Positions 20,058 to 28,627 of a stretch of 50,165 nucleotides of DNA are shown here, in pieces. Made by a program: the position numbers and the translations under genes. The notes beneath the pieces are model-generated. The model ran no database searches and was not told the DNA's origin. It saw only the letters and a list, made by a program, of their open reading frames with translations. Origin of the DNA: an uncultured Pelagibacteraceae bacterium (GTDB taxonomy: Bacteria > Pseudomonadota > Alphaproteobacteria > Pelagibacterales > Pelagibacteraceae); contig CACFVG010000006.1 of assembly GCA_902569725.1 (NCBI GenBank), forward strand, positions 1-50,165, read 5' to 3'. Each line of letters opens with the position of its first letter. Position 1 is the stretch's first letter.

Positions 20058-20909
20058 TTAATCCGCTAAGCCGTCTGATCTAGCAATGTTTCTTTCGATA
20101 TGAATTGGTAATACTTTTCCATATATTGCTTTTGAATGCTCTGGTGTATTTACTCTCCATGGGTCTAAAACATAAGCTGGAATACACATATATCTAGATT
20201 TTTGACCTTCAATTTCTGTAACTCTGTGTAAGGAAAATCTTCCTTTGAATATTTGTAGATCACCTGGTTCTAGTTTTAATTGTTTTACCCTTGTCCTATC
20301 GCCATTTAAAACTTTTTTAACTTCCTCAAAATTTTCATTGCCAGGCTCTCTTATGTTAGGACAGTATTCAAATATTCCACCCTTTTCGGGTTTTTGTATC
20401 ATTAAGCTTAAAGTAAATTCACAACTATCAAAGTGCCAAGGAAGTATTCCTTTAGGTTTCATAACATTATAAGCATGACATGCCAAGGGATCTGCCCATC
20501 TATAAATAGGAGAAACACCTAAACATGCTGATACAAATTTTAACAACTCATCTGTTTCATAAAGATATTTCATCTCAGAACTTTTAGAAAAACAATCAGA
20601 ATTTAAATAACCGTTATATCTATTCATAAAAGTTCTTTTTGGATGATCCTTGGGTAAATTTATATCGTCCTCAGCGTATAAATAAGGATTTATACTTTCT
20701 TTAGACATATAAACTTCATCCAATTGTTTTTCCAATTCTAAATTCATTACTTCTAAAGATTTGGGTAAGATAAAATTAGGAATTGTTGAACAACTGAATT
20801 TATCTAACTGTTCATTACATTTTTTAATTAAATTTTTAATTATTGGAGAATTTAAGTCGTAAATTGGATATTTTTCTAAATCTACAATAGACTTAAGCCT
20901 TTCGTTCAC
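20058..20909 (-). CDS. 2OG-Fe(II) oxygenase, ArpA/phytanoyl-dioxygenase-like
   Basis: A 283-aa protein with a full facial triad: H159-F-D161 in LPWHFDSCEFTLSL and H228 in GRFSLHRVTE. R239 eleven residues later is suited to bind 2-oxoglutarate. GDLQIFKGRFS precedes the distal His as in the family. The start codon is GTG (20907-20909), overlapping the nucleotidyltransferase by four bases. The stop touches the dehydrogenase ATG with no gap. A substrate with a carboxylate or quaternary amine is plausible from context but not shown by sequence. Confidence 0.75.
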   Translation of the reverse strand: MNERLKSIVDLEKYPIYDLNSPIIKNLIKKCNEQLDKFSCSTIPNFILPKSLEVMNLELEKQLDEVYMSKESINPYLYAEDDINLPKDHPKRTFMNRYNGYLNSDCFSKSSEMKYLYETDELLKFVSACLGVSPIYRWADPLACHAYNVMKPKGILPWHFDSCEFTLSLMIQKPEKGGIFEYCPNIREPGNENFEEVKKVLNGDRTRVKQLKLEPGDLQIFKGRFSLHRVTEIEGQKSRYMCIPAYVLDPWRVNTPEHSKAIYGKVLPIHIERNIARSDGLAD

Positions 20910-21280
20910 TTCAGGTCTCCATCCTCTCGCATTTTTGCTCTAATTTTTGTTGCTGAAATTTTTTGTATCTCTTCAGGCATTACTATTTCTTCTATTTTAT
21001 AACCAACTCCCCTTCCATAACAAATATTAGTTATATTAGGTACTAAGATAATTTTAAATCTACCTTCATATTTTGGAATTAATCTTTCTTCTATTTTTTT
21101 TTTAACTGTCTCAAAATCAAAAGGATTGTCATCTACTCCTTGAACGTCTCTAATCTGAATGCAAACTTGACCTGTCTTTTTTATTATTTCTTCAAATAAA
21201 GCATAGTGACCATCATGAAAGGGTTGCCATCTACCTAGCATTTGAGCAGTTGGTTTTTTGTTATCCCATTTATAAGGCAC
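20906..21280 (-). CDS. Cytidylyltransferase-like nucleotidyltransferase
   Basis: A 124-aa single-domain HIGH-superfamily nucleotidyltransferase. GRWQPFHDGHYALFEE carries H22-D-G-H25, and ISATKIRAKM (108-117) is the ISxTxIR motif that closes over the triphosphate. The length fits glycerol-3-phosphate cytidylyltransferase or NMN-adenylyltransferase relatives, but the substrate loop is not recognisable. It starts with GTG in a TAGTG overlap with the kinase gene and overlaps the oxygenase gene downstream. The three are very likely made together. Confidence 0.75.
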   Translation of the reverse strand: MPYKWDNKKPTAQMLGRWQPFHDGHYALFEEIIKKTGQVCIQIRDVQGVDDNPFDFETVKKKIEERLIPKYEGRFKIILVPNITNICYGRGVGYKIEEIVMPEEIQKISATKIRAKMREDGDLK

Positions 21281-21687
21281 TATTTTAAATCCTCCTTAAT
21301 TTTAGATGCCCACATTCTAGCATCTTGAGTTGTTACATGAAAATTAAATTTTTCAGGTTTTGTAAACATTTGGTTGGTATCTTCAAATCTTCCTTCTTTT
21401 ATAGTATCCACCCAGACGATATAGTCTGCTGGAAACAGATTTCTTGCTTCTGGTGTTGGACAAATAAAATCAGCAACAACATTATTTCCTTCACTTTTTA
21501 ATTTTAACGCTTCATCAGACATTCTTTTGGATTGTCTTGTTCTGCCTTCTTCTGAAAAATCCCAATCATTAGCAGCTTTTCTGATTTCGTCTGCGTTCAG
21601 TCTTTTACATTCAATTAACTTTGCGAGCTCGTTTGCTAAAGTAGTTTTTCCTGCACCAGGCAATCCCATAATTAAAATTATTTTCAT
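21280..21687 (-). CDS. Small P-loop kinase, adenylylsulfate-kinase-like
   Basis: A 135-aa kinase with Walker A GLPGAGKT at residues 8-15. The following NADEIRKAANDWDFSEEGRTRQSKRM resembles the APS-kinase lid and substrate region, and VVADFICPTPEARNLF is a shortened version of the family's later block. It is about 60 residues shorter than a typical APS kinase and has no ATP sulfurylase near it. Sulfate activation is therefore unlikely, and another hydroxyl-bearing substrate is more plausible. It overlaps its neighbours by four and one bases. Confidence 0.7.
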   Translation of the reverse strand: MKIILIMGLPGAGKTTLANELAKLIECKRLNADEIRKAANDWDFSEEGRTRQSKRMSDEALKLKSEGNNVVADFICPTPEARNLFPADYIVWVDTIKEGRFEDTNQMFTKPEKFNFHVTTQDARMWASKIKEDLK

Positions 21688-22922
21688 TTAATATCTTCTA
21701 AAGGATGATGGGACATCAATTCAAGATTATTTTCACCAACTAAGTACTGCTGTTCTAGTTTAACACCTTCTTTTCCGCCTACTTTACCAATATATGTCTC
21801 CACTGTTATGGTCATATTTTTCTCAAAAAAACCCTCTCTTTGCCCTCCGTCAGTTGGATATTTTATTTGCGGCCACTCATCACAGAGACCAATTCCATGA
21901 ACGACACATGAATATCTATTACCATAGTATTCTTCAGGAAGTTTCCATGATTTCTCGGTAAACTCTCTAAATGATACTCCATTTTTAATTAACCTAGCAT
22001 TATGATTAATATGATCTATGGCCATTTTATATAACTGTTTTTGTTCATTGCTAAATTTATGTCCTTCAACAAAAGTTCTCGATATATCAGCACAATATCC
22101 ATAGGGACCAACCATATCAGTATCGAATGCAACTATTTCTCCACTTTGAATAACTTTATTGCTACTTTCTTGCATCCATGGATTTGTTCTTTCACCTGAT
22201 GAAAGTATTCTACATTCTATCCATTCACCGCCATGCTCAATATTTGTTTTGTGTAAAATAGACCAAAGCTCATCTTCGGTCATACCTGCTTTTAATTCAT
22301 TGCGCATTTTAGCAACACCAATTTCAGCAACTTCAATTGCAGCCTTCATACATTTTAACTCTTCGACAGATTTTATAACTCTTGCCTGCTCAAGAATTAA
22401 TTTAGCATCTACAACTTCGATACCAATTTGATTTAAAGCAGTTACTGCTGGTCCATTTATAACATCAATCGCTATTTTTTTACTTTTAAAATAAGATTTT
22501 GATAAATCTTTGATTTCATTAATCCATTTTTTTAATTGTGAGCTTGATTGGTCTCCATTGCTAAAATAATCCCAAGTAATCGCAGGTCTTATTTCATCAA
22601 TTAAATTTAGGTCTTTGGATAATATTTCACAGTTAAAATACTCATAAAGAATTACTGGTCCATTTACTGGCACAAAACAATATCTTGTAAGATTATGCAT
22701 ATTATAAACACTCATATTAACGGTGTCTAAAGTATATCTAATATTTACAGGATCAAACAATATGCAGGCCTCTAAATTATTTTTTTCTAATTCTTTTTTA
22801 ACTCTGTCCAACCTATAAGATCTAAGTTTCTGAAAATTAATTTCATCCTCTCTTAATCTTTTTTTTGTTATGAAATTTTGTTTTTGTTTAATATTGGGAT
22901 TAATTTTTCTATTAAACTTCAT
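21684..22922 (-). CDS. M24-family metalloenzyme, DddP-like (candidate DMSP lyase)
   Basis: A 412-aa pita-bread-fold protein. Metal ligands are D267 and D269 (AFDTD), D279 (CADISRTF), H342 (VVHGIG), E375 and E390. The FDTD plus +12 Asp spacing, and Y337 and D348 placed -5 and +6 from H342, agree with the pattern I recall for DddP, which cleaves DMSP to DMS and acrylate. RTNPWMQESS before the metal site also fits. Alternatives are Xaa-Pro peptidase, creatinase or ectoine hydrolase relatives. An acuI gene elsewhere in the window could handle the acrylate. It overlaps the kinase by four bases. Confidence 0.7.
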   Translation of the reverse strand: MKFNRKINPNIKQKQNFITKKRLREDEINFQKLRSYRLDRVKKELEKNNLEACILFDPVNIRYTLDTVNMSVYNMHNLTRYCFVPVNGPVILYEYFNCEILSKDLNLIDEIRPAITWDYFSNGDQSSSQLKKWINEIKDLSKSYFKSKKIAIDVINGPAVTALNQIGIEVVDAKLILEQARVIKSVEELKCMKAAIEVAEIGVAKMRNELKAGMTEDELWSILHKTNIEHGGEWIECRILSSGERTNPWMQESSNKVIQSGEIVAFDTDMVGPYGYCADISRTFVEGHKFSNEQKQLYKMAIDHINHNARLIKNGVSFREFTEKSWKLPEEYYGNRYSCVVHGIGLCDEWPQIKYPTDGGQREGFFEKNMTITVETYIGKVGGKEGVKLEQQYLVGENNLELMSHHPLEDIK

Positions 22923-22926
22923 TCAA

Positions 22927-23367
22927 TTAAAGCATTTGTATGCCGACACCAGTTTTTGGGTATGTATATAAATTGTAATTAGCCGTAAGTTCTTCTCCAG
23001 CTTTTATATCTTTGACTGATACCATAAACATATATTTTGCATCAGGTTTTTCATTTAAATTGTAATACATATTTTCTCTATTAGTATCGTTCTCATCAAA
23101 TCTTTTTACTTTAGCTTTTGTATCAATTGGATCACCAAATTTTAATGAGGGCAACATATTTGAAACCATTCTCATCACTGTAGGATCATTTGAATGATTG
23201 TAAAAACCTCCTAAAGGCGTTCTTATATATTTGTTTTCAAACTGTTCATCTCTAATATGAGTAACTCCAATAAAAGTATTCGCTTTAATATCTTTATTAG
23301 TAAAAAGACCCAATCCTTCAATGGGTGAGTTTTTAATAGTTAATTCATTTGGTAAAGGTCTGTACAT
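22927..23367 (-). CDS. SET-domain protein
   Basis: A 146-aa protein that is essentially one SET domain. It has SPIEGLGLFTNKDIKANTFIG at residues 15-35, the pseudoknot-forming GGFYNHSNDPT near 54, and DIKAGEELTANYNLYTY near 120. SET domains usually methylate lysines of proteins using S-adenosylmethionine, and bacterial single-domain forms are poorly characterised. It lies four bases from each neighbour between the Rieske oxygenase and the M24 gene. Its target is unknown; ribosomal or operon-encoded enzymes are possibilities only. Confidence 0.8.
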   Translation of the reverse strand: MYRPLPNELTIKNSPIEGLGLFTNKDIKANTFIGVTHIRDEQFENKYIRTPLGGFYNHSNDPTVMRMVSNMLPSLKFGDPIDTKAKVKRFDENDTNRENMYYNLNEKPDAKYMFMVSVKDIKAGEELTANYNLYTYPKTGVGIQML

Positions 23368-23371
23368 AATT

Positions 23372-24547
23372 TTATATCAAGTTGTTAGCTACCCACTTGT
23401 GAAAATGGTGAGTAGGATTATCCATAACTGGAGAAAAATTTCCACCATTATAAACTGGAGAGTTTCTTCCAATCTGCATTCTTTGGATTATATCAACATC
23501 TTCTCTTTGTATATCCTCCCATAATTTATGATTTTGTTTTCTTAATGATCTAAATTTTTTTGAATTAGCTGCTTGTTCTCCAACGTAATATAATTCCATA
23601 TGTTCTATAGTATATTCATGATTAATTGGTTCTAACCAGTAAGCATAATAATGATCTTTGTGTATTCCTAGCATTACATTTGGAAATAATGCCACATACT
23701 CAGCTATATGTTCTTTATTCTTTGGCCAGTTAGGAAAACATGGAAGTTTATTTTTACCCTTAAGTCTTGGATTATAAACTACAGTGCCTTGTCCAGCAAA
23801 TCGATTAGGTAAACCTTGAATATGATAATGATCTTCTATCTTTGAATAAGAGTTTAGACCGGGATGAACCCATGGTAAGTGATAACTTTCACAATAATTT
23901 TCAATTGCAAATTTCCAATTGCATTTTGCTTCTAATTTGAAATATCCAAAATCATTTGAGTGTTTTATTAATTTTCTATCTTTTTTGGCCCAAAATTTTG
24001 ACCATCTATCATCTAGTGGTTTGATATATTTTTCAAAAGGTATCTCATTATTATTAATATTTATCATAATTAAATCTAGCCATACGTATGACCTAATTTC
24101 TTTCAAATTACTTTTAGAATTTTTAAACTCTGGGCTCTTATGTTTGTTCATACCTCCAATATGTGGAGTGGCTATTAGATCTCCATCTAAATTGTATGAC
24201 CATGAATGATAAGGACATCTTATAATATTTTTTCTTTTACATAATTCTGTAACAAGTTTAGATCCTCTATGACTACAAATATTGTGAAATACTTTAATTT
24301 GATCCTTTTTGTTTCTTACTAAGAACAAAGGAATTCCTAAAAGATCAAAAGGTTTAATGTCTCCAATATTAGGTATGGAACTTGCAACGCCTATCACAAC
24401 CCACTTGTCTTCAAAAAGTTTTTTTCTTTCGATTAATGTATAATCTTTACTTGTATAACATTCATTTGGAAGGCCATGTGCTTTGCTAATAGGTTTTTTT
24501 ACTACATCTAATTTTTTTTTATCAATAATATTATAAATTTCTGACAT
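23372..24547 (-). CDS. Rieske oxygenase alpha subunit, quaternary-ammonium oxygenase type
   Basis: A 391-aa protein from the ATG at 24545-24547, which overlaps the preceding stop as TAATG. A start 30 bases upstream is open but lacks a ribosome site. The Rieske cluster is C91-x-H93 and C111-x2-H114. The mononuclear iron site is E220-x2-H223-x4-H228 in ENYCESYHLPWVH. The bridging residue is Glu where ring-hydroxylating dioxygenases have Asp, a feature I recall from carnitine monooxygenase. Substrates such as carnitine, choline, betaine or stachydrine are plausible. No partner reductase is in the window. Confidence 0.78.
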   Translation of the reverse strand: MSEIYNIIDKKKLDVVKKPISKAHGLPNECYTSKDYTLIERKKLFEDKWVVIGVASSIPNIGDIKPFDLLGIPLFLVRNKKDQIKVFHNICSHRGSKLVTELCKRKNIIRCPYHSWSYNLDGDLIATPHIGGMNKHKSPEFKNSKSNLKEIRSYVWLDLIMININNNEIPFEKYIKPLDDRWSKFWAKKDRKLIKHSNDFGYFKLEAKCNWKFAIENYCESYHLPWVHPGLNSYSKIEDHYHIQGLPNRFAGQGTVVYNPRLKGKNKLPCFPNWPKNKEHIAEYVALFPNVMLGIHKDHYYAYWLEPINHEYTIEHMELYYVGEQAANSKKFRSLRKQNHKLWEDIQREDVDIIQRMQIGRNSPVYNGGNFSPVMDNPTHHFHKWVANNLI

Positions 24548-25176
24548 TATTTTACAACCTCGTAAAGACCTAACCATGCATTGACATCTTTGCTGGCAAT
24601 ATAGTTTGATTTAAAAAATTCTATTTCTTTCCATTTATTATCTTTATTAAGTTGATCTATTTTTTTATCAAAACCATACTCCTCATGAATTCCTTCATTA
24701 ATTGTAAAGCAAATGAATCCTTTGTTTTTGGTAATTCTAATAAATTCGTCCAATGCAGGCGGTTTTACATGTCCAAATGTAAATGTACCTACACACATTA
24801 CTGCATCATAAGAATTATCTTCTTCTTCAATAGTTTTGTTTAGGTCTACTTTATTTAATTTTTGATATAGGCCCATTGGTACTAAATCTAATAATTTTTG
24901 TGAAAGGTCTGCTCCATAAAAATTTGAAAATCCATATTTTTTTAATTCAACACCTACAAGTCCTGTTCCACAACCGGCATCATAAATTTTAGCATTTTTG
25001 TTTTTTTGATATTTAATAAAAACTTCTGATGTTTCTTTGGGTCCTGTATAATTCCAGTCAACCATATCCTGATCGTATTTATTTCCTTTACCCCATTCGT
25101 CATAGTATTTCATAACCTCATCGGTCTTTTTTAATTTATAGATTGGTACTTTGTTTCCTACGTCTTTTTGTGCCAT
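24547..25176 (-). CDS. Class-I SAM-dependent methyltransferase
   Basis: A 209-aa methyltransferase with motif I DAGCGTGLVGVELKKYG near residues 63-79, the acidic end of strand 2 in YGADLSQ, and AVMCVGTFTFGHV as the motif IV region. The N-terminal DEVMKYYDEWGKGNKYDQDM helix is typical of the WBSCR27-like group. The substrate is unknown. It overlaps both neighbours by one base. In an operon otherwise removing methyl groups, a methyl-adding enzyme is noteworthy. Confidence 0.82.
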   Translation of the reverse strand: MAQKDVGNKVPIYKLKKTDEVMKYYDEWGKGNKYDQDMVDWNYTGPKETSEVFIKYQKNKNAKIYDAGCGTGLVGVELKKYGFSNFYGADLSQKLLDLVPMGLYQKLNKVDLNKTIEEEDNSYDAVMCVGTFTFGHVKPPALDEFIRITKNKGFICFTINEGIHEEYGFDKKIDQLNKDNKWKEIEFFKSNYIASKDVNAWLGLYEVVK

Positions 25177-27581
25177 TAGCTCCTCATTTTTTGTCCAGTA
25201 GGGTCATAAAGTGGTTCTTTAACTATTGAACAGTTAAAAAAGTCGCCATTTATTTCGACTTGAATACCTTTGTCAGATTTTATTTCATTTTGATCAATGT
25301 AAGAAAAAGCAACACTTTTATTTACAAAGTGGGCAAAACCTCCAGAAGTTATATATCCAATGCTTTTATCACCTTTTAATACAGCTTCGTTGTAAGTCAC
25401 ATCAATGTCATTTGTTTCAACTATTAATGGGACTAATTTATTTTTACTTTCATCTTTTTGAGCACTATCTTTTCCAATAAAATCTTTATTCCAATTTATA
25501 AAAGCATCTAAACCAGTTTCTTTTGCTGTAAAATCAGGGCGATAATCTAATGTCCAAGCCCCCCAATTTTTTTCTAATCTCATAGACATTAATGCTCTTC
25601 CCCCAAAAGGCTTTATATTAAATTCTTTTCCAACATTTGTTAATTCTTCATACAATTTTAATTGAAAATGAGGAGCTACATAAATTTCGTATCCGAGCTC
25701 TCCTGTAAAAGATATTCTATTTACTATTGCAGGAACTCCAGCAACAAACATTTTTCTAGAGTCTCTAAACTTAAAACTATCATTAGAGACACTTTCTCTA
25801 ACAACTTTTTGCAAGAGTTCTCTAGATTTTGGTCCTGCAATGCCAAGACCGTGAAATTCATCAGACCTATTTTTGTATTGTAAATTAAATTTTTCTAAAT
25901 GACTCTCAAACCATCTTCTATGCATTTCTTGTGCTGCTCCTGATCCAAAAACCATAAATTCATTTTCGTCTAAACATGCAACAGTTAAGTCACCATAAAG
26001 TTTTCCTCTATATGTAAGCATAGGTGTTAAAGAAATTCTTCCAGGCTTAGGTAATTTACCAGCCATGATATGATCTAAAAATTTTCTAGAATCAGGACCT
26101 TTGAATTCATGTTTTGAAAAGTTGGCTACTTCAGTAATGCCTACATTTTCTCTTACATTTATTACTTCTTTTGAAACATAATTATGTGATCTTGACCTTT
26201 TAATTGTTGGTTCTTCATAAGCATCTTCTTTATTGTTAGCAAACCACAAAACATTTTCTAAACCAAAAGAATCTCCCATCACAGCTCCTTGTTCAACAAA
26301 ACGATCGTATAAAGCTGTTGTTTTTTGTTTTCTACCTTTTGGTAAAGTTTCGTTTGGAAAAGTCATTATAAATCTTCTTTCATAATTTTCTGAAGATTTA
26401 ATCGTTCCATATTGTGGTGATGCATAATCTCCAAATCTAGCAACATCCATTGCCCAAACATCTATTGATGGTTCGCCATCTATAATCCATTCGGCTATAC
26501 ATTTTCCAACTCCTCCTCCTTGGCAGAAACCAGCCATAACTCCAACAGCTACCCAATAATTTTTCATTCCAGGAACTGGGCCAATTAAAGGACTTCCATC
26601 AGGACCAAAAGTAAATGGGCCATTTACAATATTTTTTATTCCTGCTTTTTCTAAAGCGGGCATTCTCTCAAATCCAATAGCTAATCTGTCTTGAATATTA
26701 TCAAGCTTAGGCTCTAAAAGTTCGTGTCCAAAGTTCATAGGAGTTCCATCTACCTTCCATGGTGTAGATCTTTGTTCATAAGTTCCAAGCAACATACCTT
26801 TACCTTCTTGTCTAAAATAAATATTACCTTCAAAATCTGTTCCTATTGGTAGTCTTTGATCTCCTAGTGCTTCAATTTCTGGAATAGCTTCTGTAATTAA
26901 ATAGTGATGTTCCATAGGCTGAACGGGTAAATTTAATCCTGCTAAATTACCAACTTCTCTTGCCCATAATCCTCCAGCATTGATTACAATCTCTGCATTA
27001 ATATTTCCTTTATCTGTTACAACATTCCATAAGCCGTCTTCCTTTTGTTTAGTGTCTTTAACAACCGTATGAGTATAATATTTCCCTCCATTAACTTTTG
27101 CAGCTTTTGCAAAAGCATATGTAACACCCGATGGGTCAACCTCCCCATCTATTGGGTCCCATAATGCTAATAAATATCTAGATGGATCAATTAGTGGATT
27201 TTTCTTTTTTACTTCTTCAAGTGAAATAAATTCCTGATCTAGACCCATATATCTTGCTTTTGATCTTTCCCTTTTAAGATATTCAGCCCAAACATCATTT
27301 GAAGCTAAATAGAATCCTCCGCTTGGTTTAAATCCACAAGAATGTCCTGACTCTTTTTCTATTTCTTTGTAAAGACCTATCGTGTAGGCCATCATTCTTG
27401 AAATATTTGGATCATTAGAGATTACATGAACATTTCCAGCGGCATGCCATGAAGATCCTGATGTCAATTCATTCCTCTCTAAAAGAATACAATCTTTTAA
27501 ACCAAATTTAGAGAGGTGGTAGAGAATTGAACACCCCACTACACCACCTCCAATAATTACTACTTTAGCATTTTTTTCCAT
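25176..27581 (-). CDS. Dimethylglycine/sarcosine dehydrogenase-type FAD/THF enzyme (paralogue 2)
   Basis: An 801-aa enzyme with the same layout as the 810-aa paralogue 9.5 kb away. It has a FAD domain with VVIIGGGVVGCSILYHL (7-23), H46 in SGSSWHAAG as the probable covalent flavin site, and a C-terminal GcvT-like THF domain (GLGIAGPKSRELL, SFTGELGYEIY, MRLEKNWG). It follows bhmt with a one-base overlap. Dimethylglycine, the product of BHMT, is thus a likely substrate, with sarcosine the alternative. Electrons should go to the EtfAB encoded at the end of the same array. Confidence 0.87.
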   Translation of the reverse strand: MEKNAKVVIIGGGVVGCSILYHLSKFGLKDCILLERNELTSGSSWHAAGNVHVISNDPNISRMMAYTIGLYKEIEKESGHSCGFKPSGGFYLASNDVWAEYLKRERSKARYMGLDQEFISLEEVKKKNPLIDPSRYLLALWDPIDGEVDPSGVTYAFAKAAKVNGGKYYTHTVVKDTKQKEDGLWNVVTDKGNINAEIVINAGGLWAREVGNLAGLNLPVQPMEHHYLITEAIPEIEALGDQRLPIGTDFEGNIYFRQEGKGMLLGTYEQRSTPWKVDGTPMNFGHELLEPKLDNIQDRLAIGFERMPALEKAGIKNIVNGPFTFGPDGSPLIGPVPGMKNYWVAVGVMAGFCQGGGVGKCIAEWIIDGEPSIDVWAMDVARFGDYASPQYGTIKSSENYERRFIMTFPNETLPKGRKQKTTALYDRFVEQGAVMGDSFGLENVLWFANNKEDAYEEPTIKRSRSHNYVSKEVINVRENVGITEVANFSKHEFKGPDSRKFLDHIMAGKLPKPGRISLTPMLTYRGKLYGDLTVACLDENEFMVFGSGAAQEMHRRWFESHLEKFNLQYKNRSDEFHGLGIAGPKSRELLQKVVRESVSNDSFKFRDSRKMFVAGVPAIVNRISFTGELGYEIYVAPHFQLKLYEELTNVGKEFNIKPFGGRALMSMRLEKNWGAWTLDYRPDFTAKETGLDAFINWNKDFIGKDSAQKDESKNKLVPLIVETNDIDVTYNEAVLKGDKSIGYITSGGFAHFVNKSVAFSYIDQNEIKSDKGIQVEINGDFFNCSIVKEPLYDPTGQKMRS

Positions 27582-28627
27582 TAATATTTATTTTTCATAC
27601 TTGTGTTTATCTCTTTCAAAGATTTATCTGTCCCATGTAAAAAATGTCTACTCATATTTGGGTAGTATTTATATGCTATTGGTTTTCTACCTAATGCAAC
27701 TGACATTTCTCTAACATGATGAGGTTCTGCTCCACAACAAATTCCAATAAGATTAATATTTTGTTTTTGACAGTCCTTTGCAAACTCAGCCATTTCAAAT
27801 CTGTTACAATACAAATTATCTAATGCAACAGGGAATGCATTCCCTCCAGGTATACAATCGCACCCATAATCAGTTTGGTTTAAAAAACCTGGCTGTTCCT
27901 CTGTAGTTCTATATGGGACAGGTAAGGCTGCAACGTGACAAGAAACTTTTTCTCTTATTTCTGGTAAAAGTTTCATTGTCATCTTTGGACCTCTATAACA
28001 ATTTAATCCAACTACATCAGCTCCAAGATCTTCCATTATTTTGCAAGCATCACCAGGAGTATGTCCCTCTCTAGTTTTATCACCCTTCTTAATAGAAAAA
28101 TTTGTTACTGCAATCAAACCTTCATCCTTAATAGCTTTTAGAGCAATTTTCATTTCTTCAGTCCAATTTATTGTTTCAGCAACTATGAAATCTACACCAG
28201 CCTCTTTTGCCCAAGAAACTTGCTCTTCGTACATTTTTTGACACTGAGAATGACTTTTTTTGTCATTTGGGTCATAAATATTTGTATTTGCAACATCGCC
28301 ACAAACCAACAAATCAAGATCTTTAAATTCATCTCTTGCATCTTTTGCTATTTGAAGAGCATTTTTTTGTAAAGGCTCCAACAAATCTTCTTTGCCAATC
28401 AAACGTAATTTTTCTCTATGCCCATAGTAAGTAAATGCTTGAACAATATCAGATCCTGCTCTTATAAACTCTCTATGTAATTGAGACACTACCTCAGGAT
28501 GCTCTAGAACTACTTCTGGCACAAACGCTCCGGCTGATAAATATCCTCTTCTTTCCATTGCAAATAAATATCCTTCTGCAAAAAGAACAGGCCCTTCATT
28601 TAATCTTGTTATTAAATCTTTTGTCAT
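27581..28627 (-). CDS. bhmT: Betaine-homocysteine S-methyltransferase
   Basis: A 348-aa zinc methyltransferase moving a methyl from glycine betaine to homocysteine, giving dimethylglycine and methionine. Zinc ligands are C210 (GLNCYRGP) and C297/C298 (GICCGAEP). FAEGYLFAMERRGYL and TFYGH-like AFTYYGHREKLRL near residue 64 are the BHMT homocysteine and betaine regions. It is the first gene of a 20-gene minus-strand array, has an AGGAG ribosome site seven bases before the ATG, and is divergent from the betaine transporter genes. This ties uptake to use. Confidence 0.92.
   Translation of the reverse strand: MTKDLITRLNEGPVLFAEGYLFAMERRGYLSAGAFVPEVVLEHPEVVSQLHREFIRAGSDIVQAFTYYGHREKLRLIGKEDLLEPLQKNALQIAKDARDEFKDLDLLVCGDVANTNIYDPNDKKSHSQCQKMYEEQVSWAKEAGVDFIVAETINWTEEMKIALKAIKDEGLIAVTNFSIKKGDKTREGHTPGDACKIMEDLGADVVGLNCYRGPKMTMKLLPEIREKVSCHVAALPVPYRTTEEQPGFLNQTDYGCDCIPGGNAFPVALDNLYCNRFEMAEFAKDCQKQNINLIGICCGAEPHHVREMSVALGRKPIAYKYYPNMSRHFLHGTDKSLKEINTSMKNKY

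Noticed and set aside
21280-21687. Sulfate activation by APS kinase
   Set aside because: The protein is much shorter than true APS kinases and no sulfurylase or reductase gene is nearby.
24548-24577. Upstream ATG start for the Rieske oxygenase
   Set aside because: It would add ten residues overlapping the methyltransferase gene without a ribosome site. The TAATG junction at 24545-24549 fits the pattern of the other junctions.
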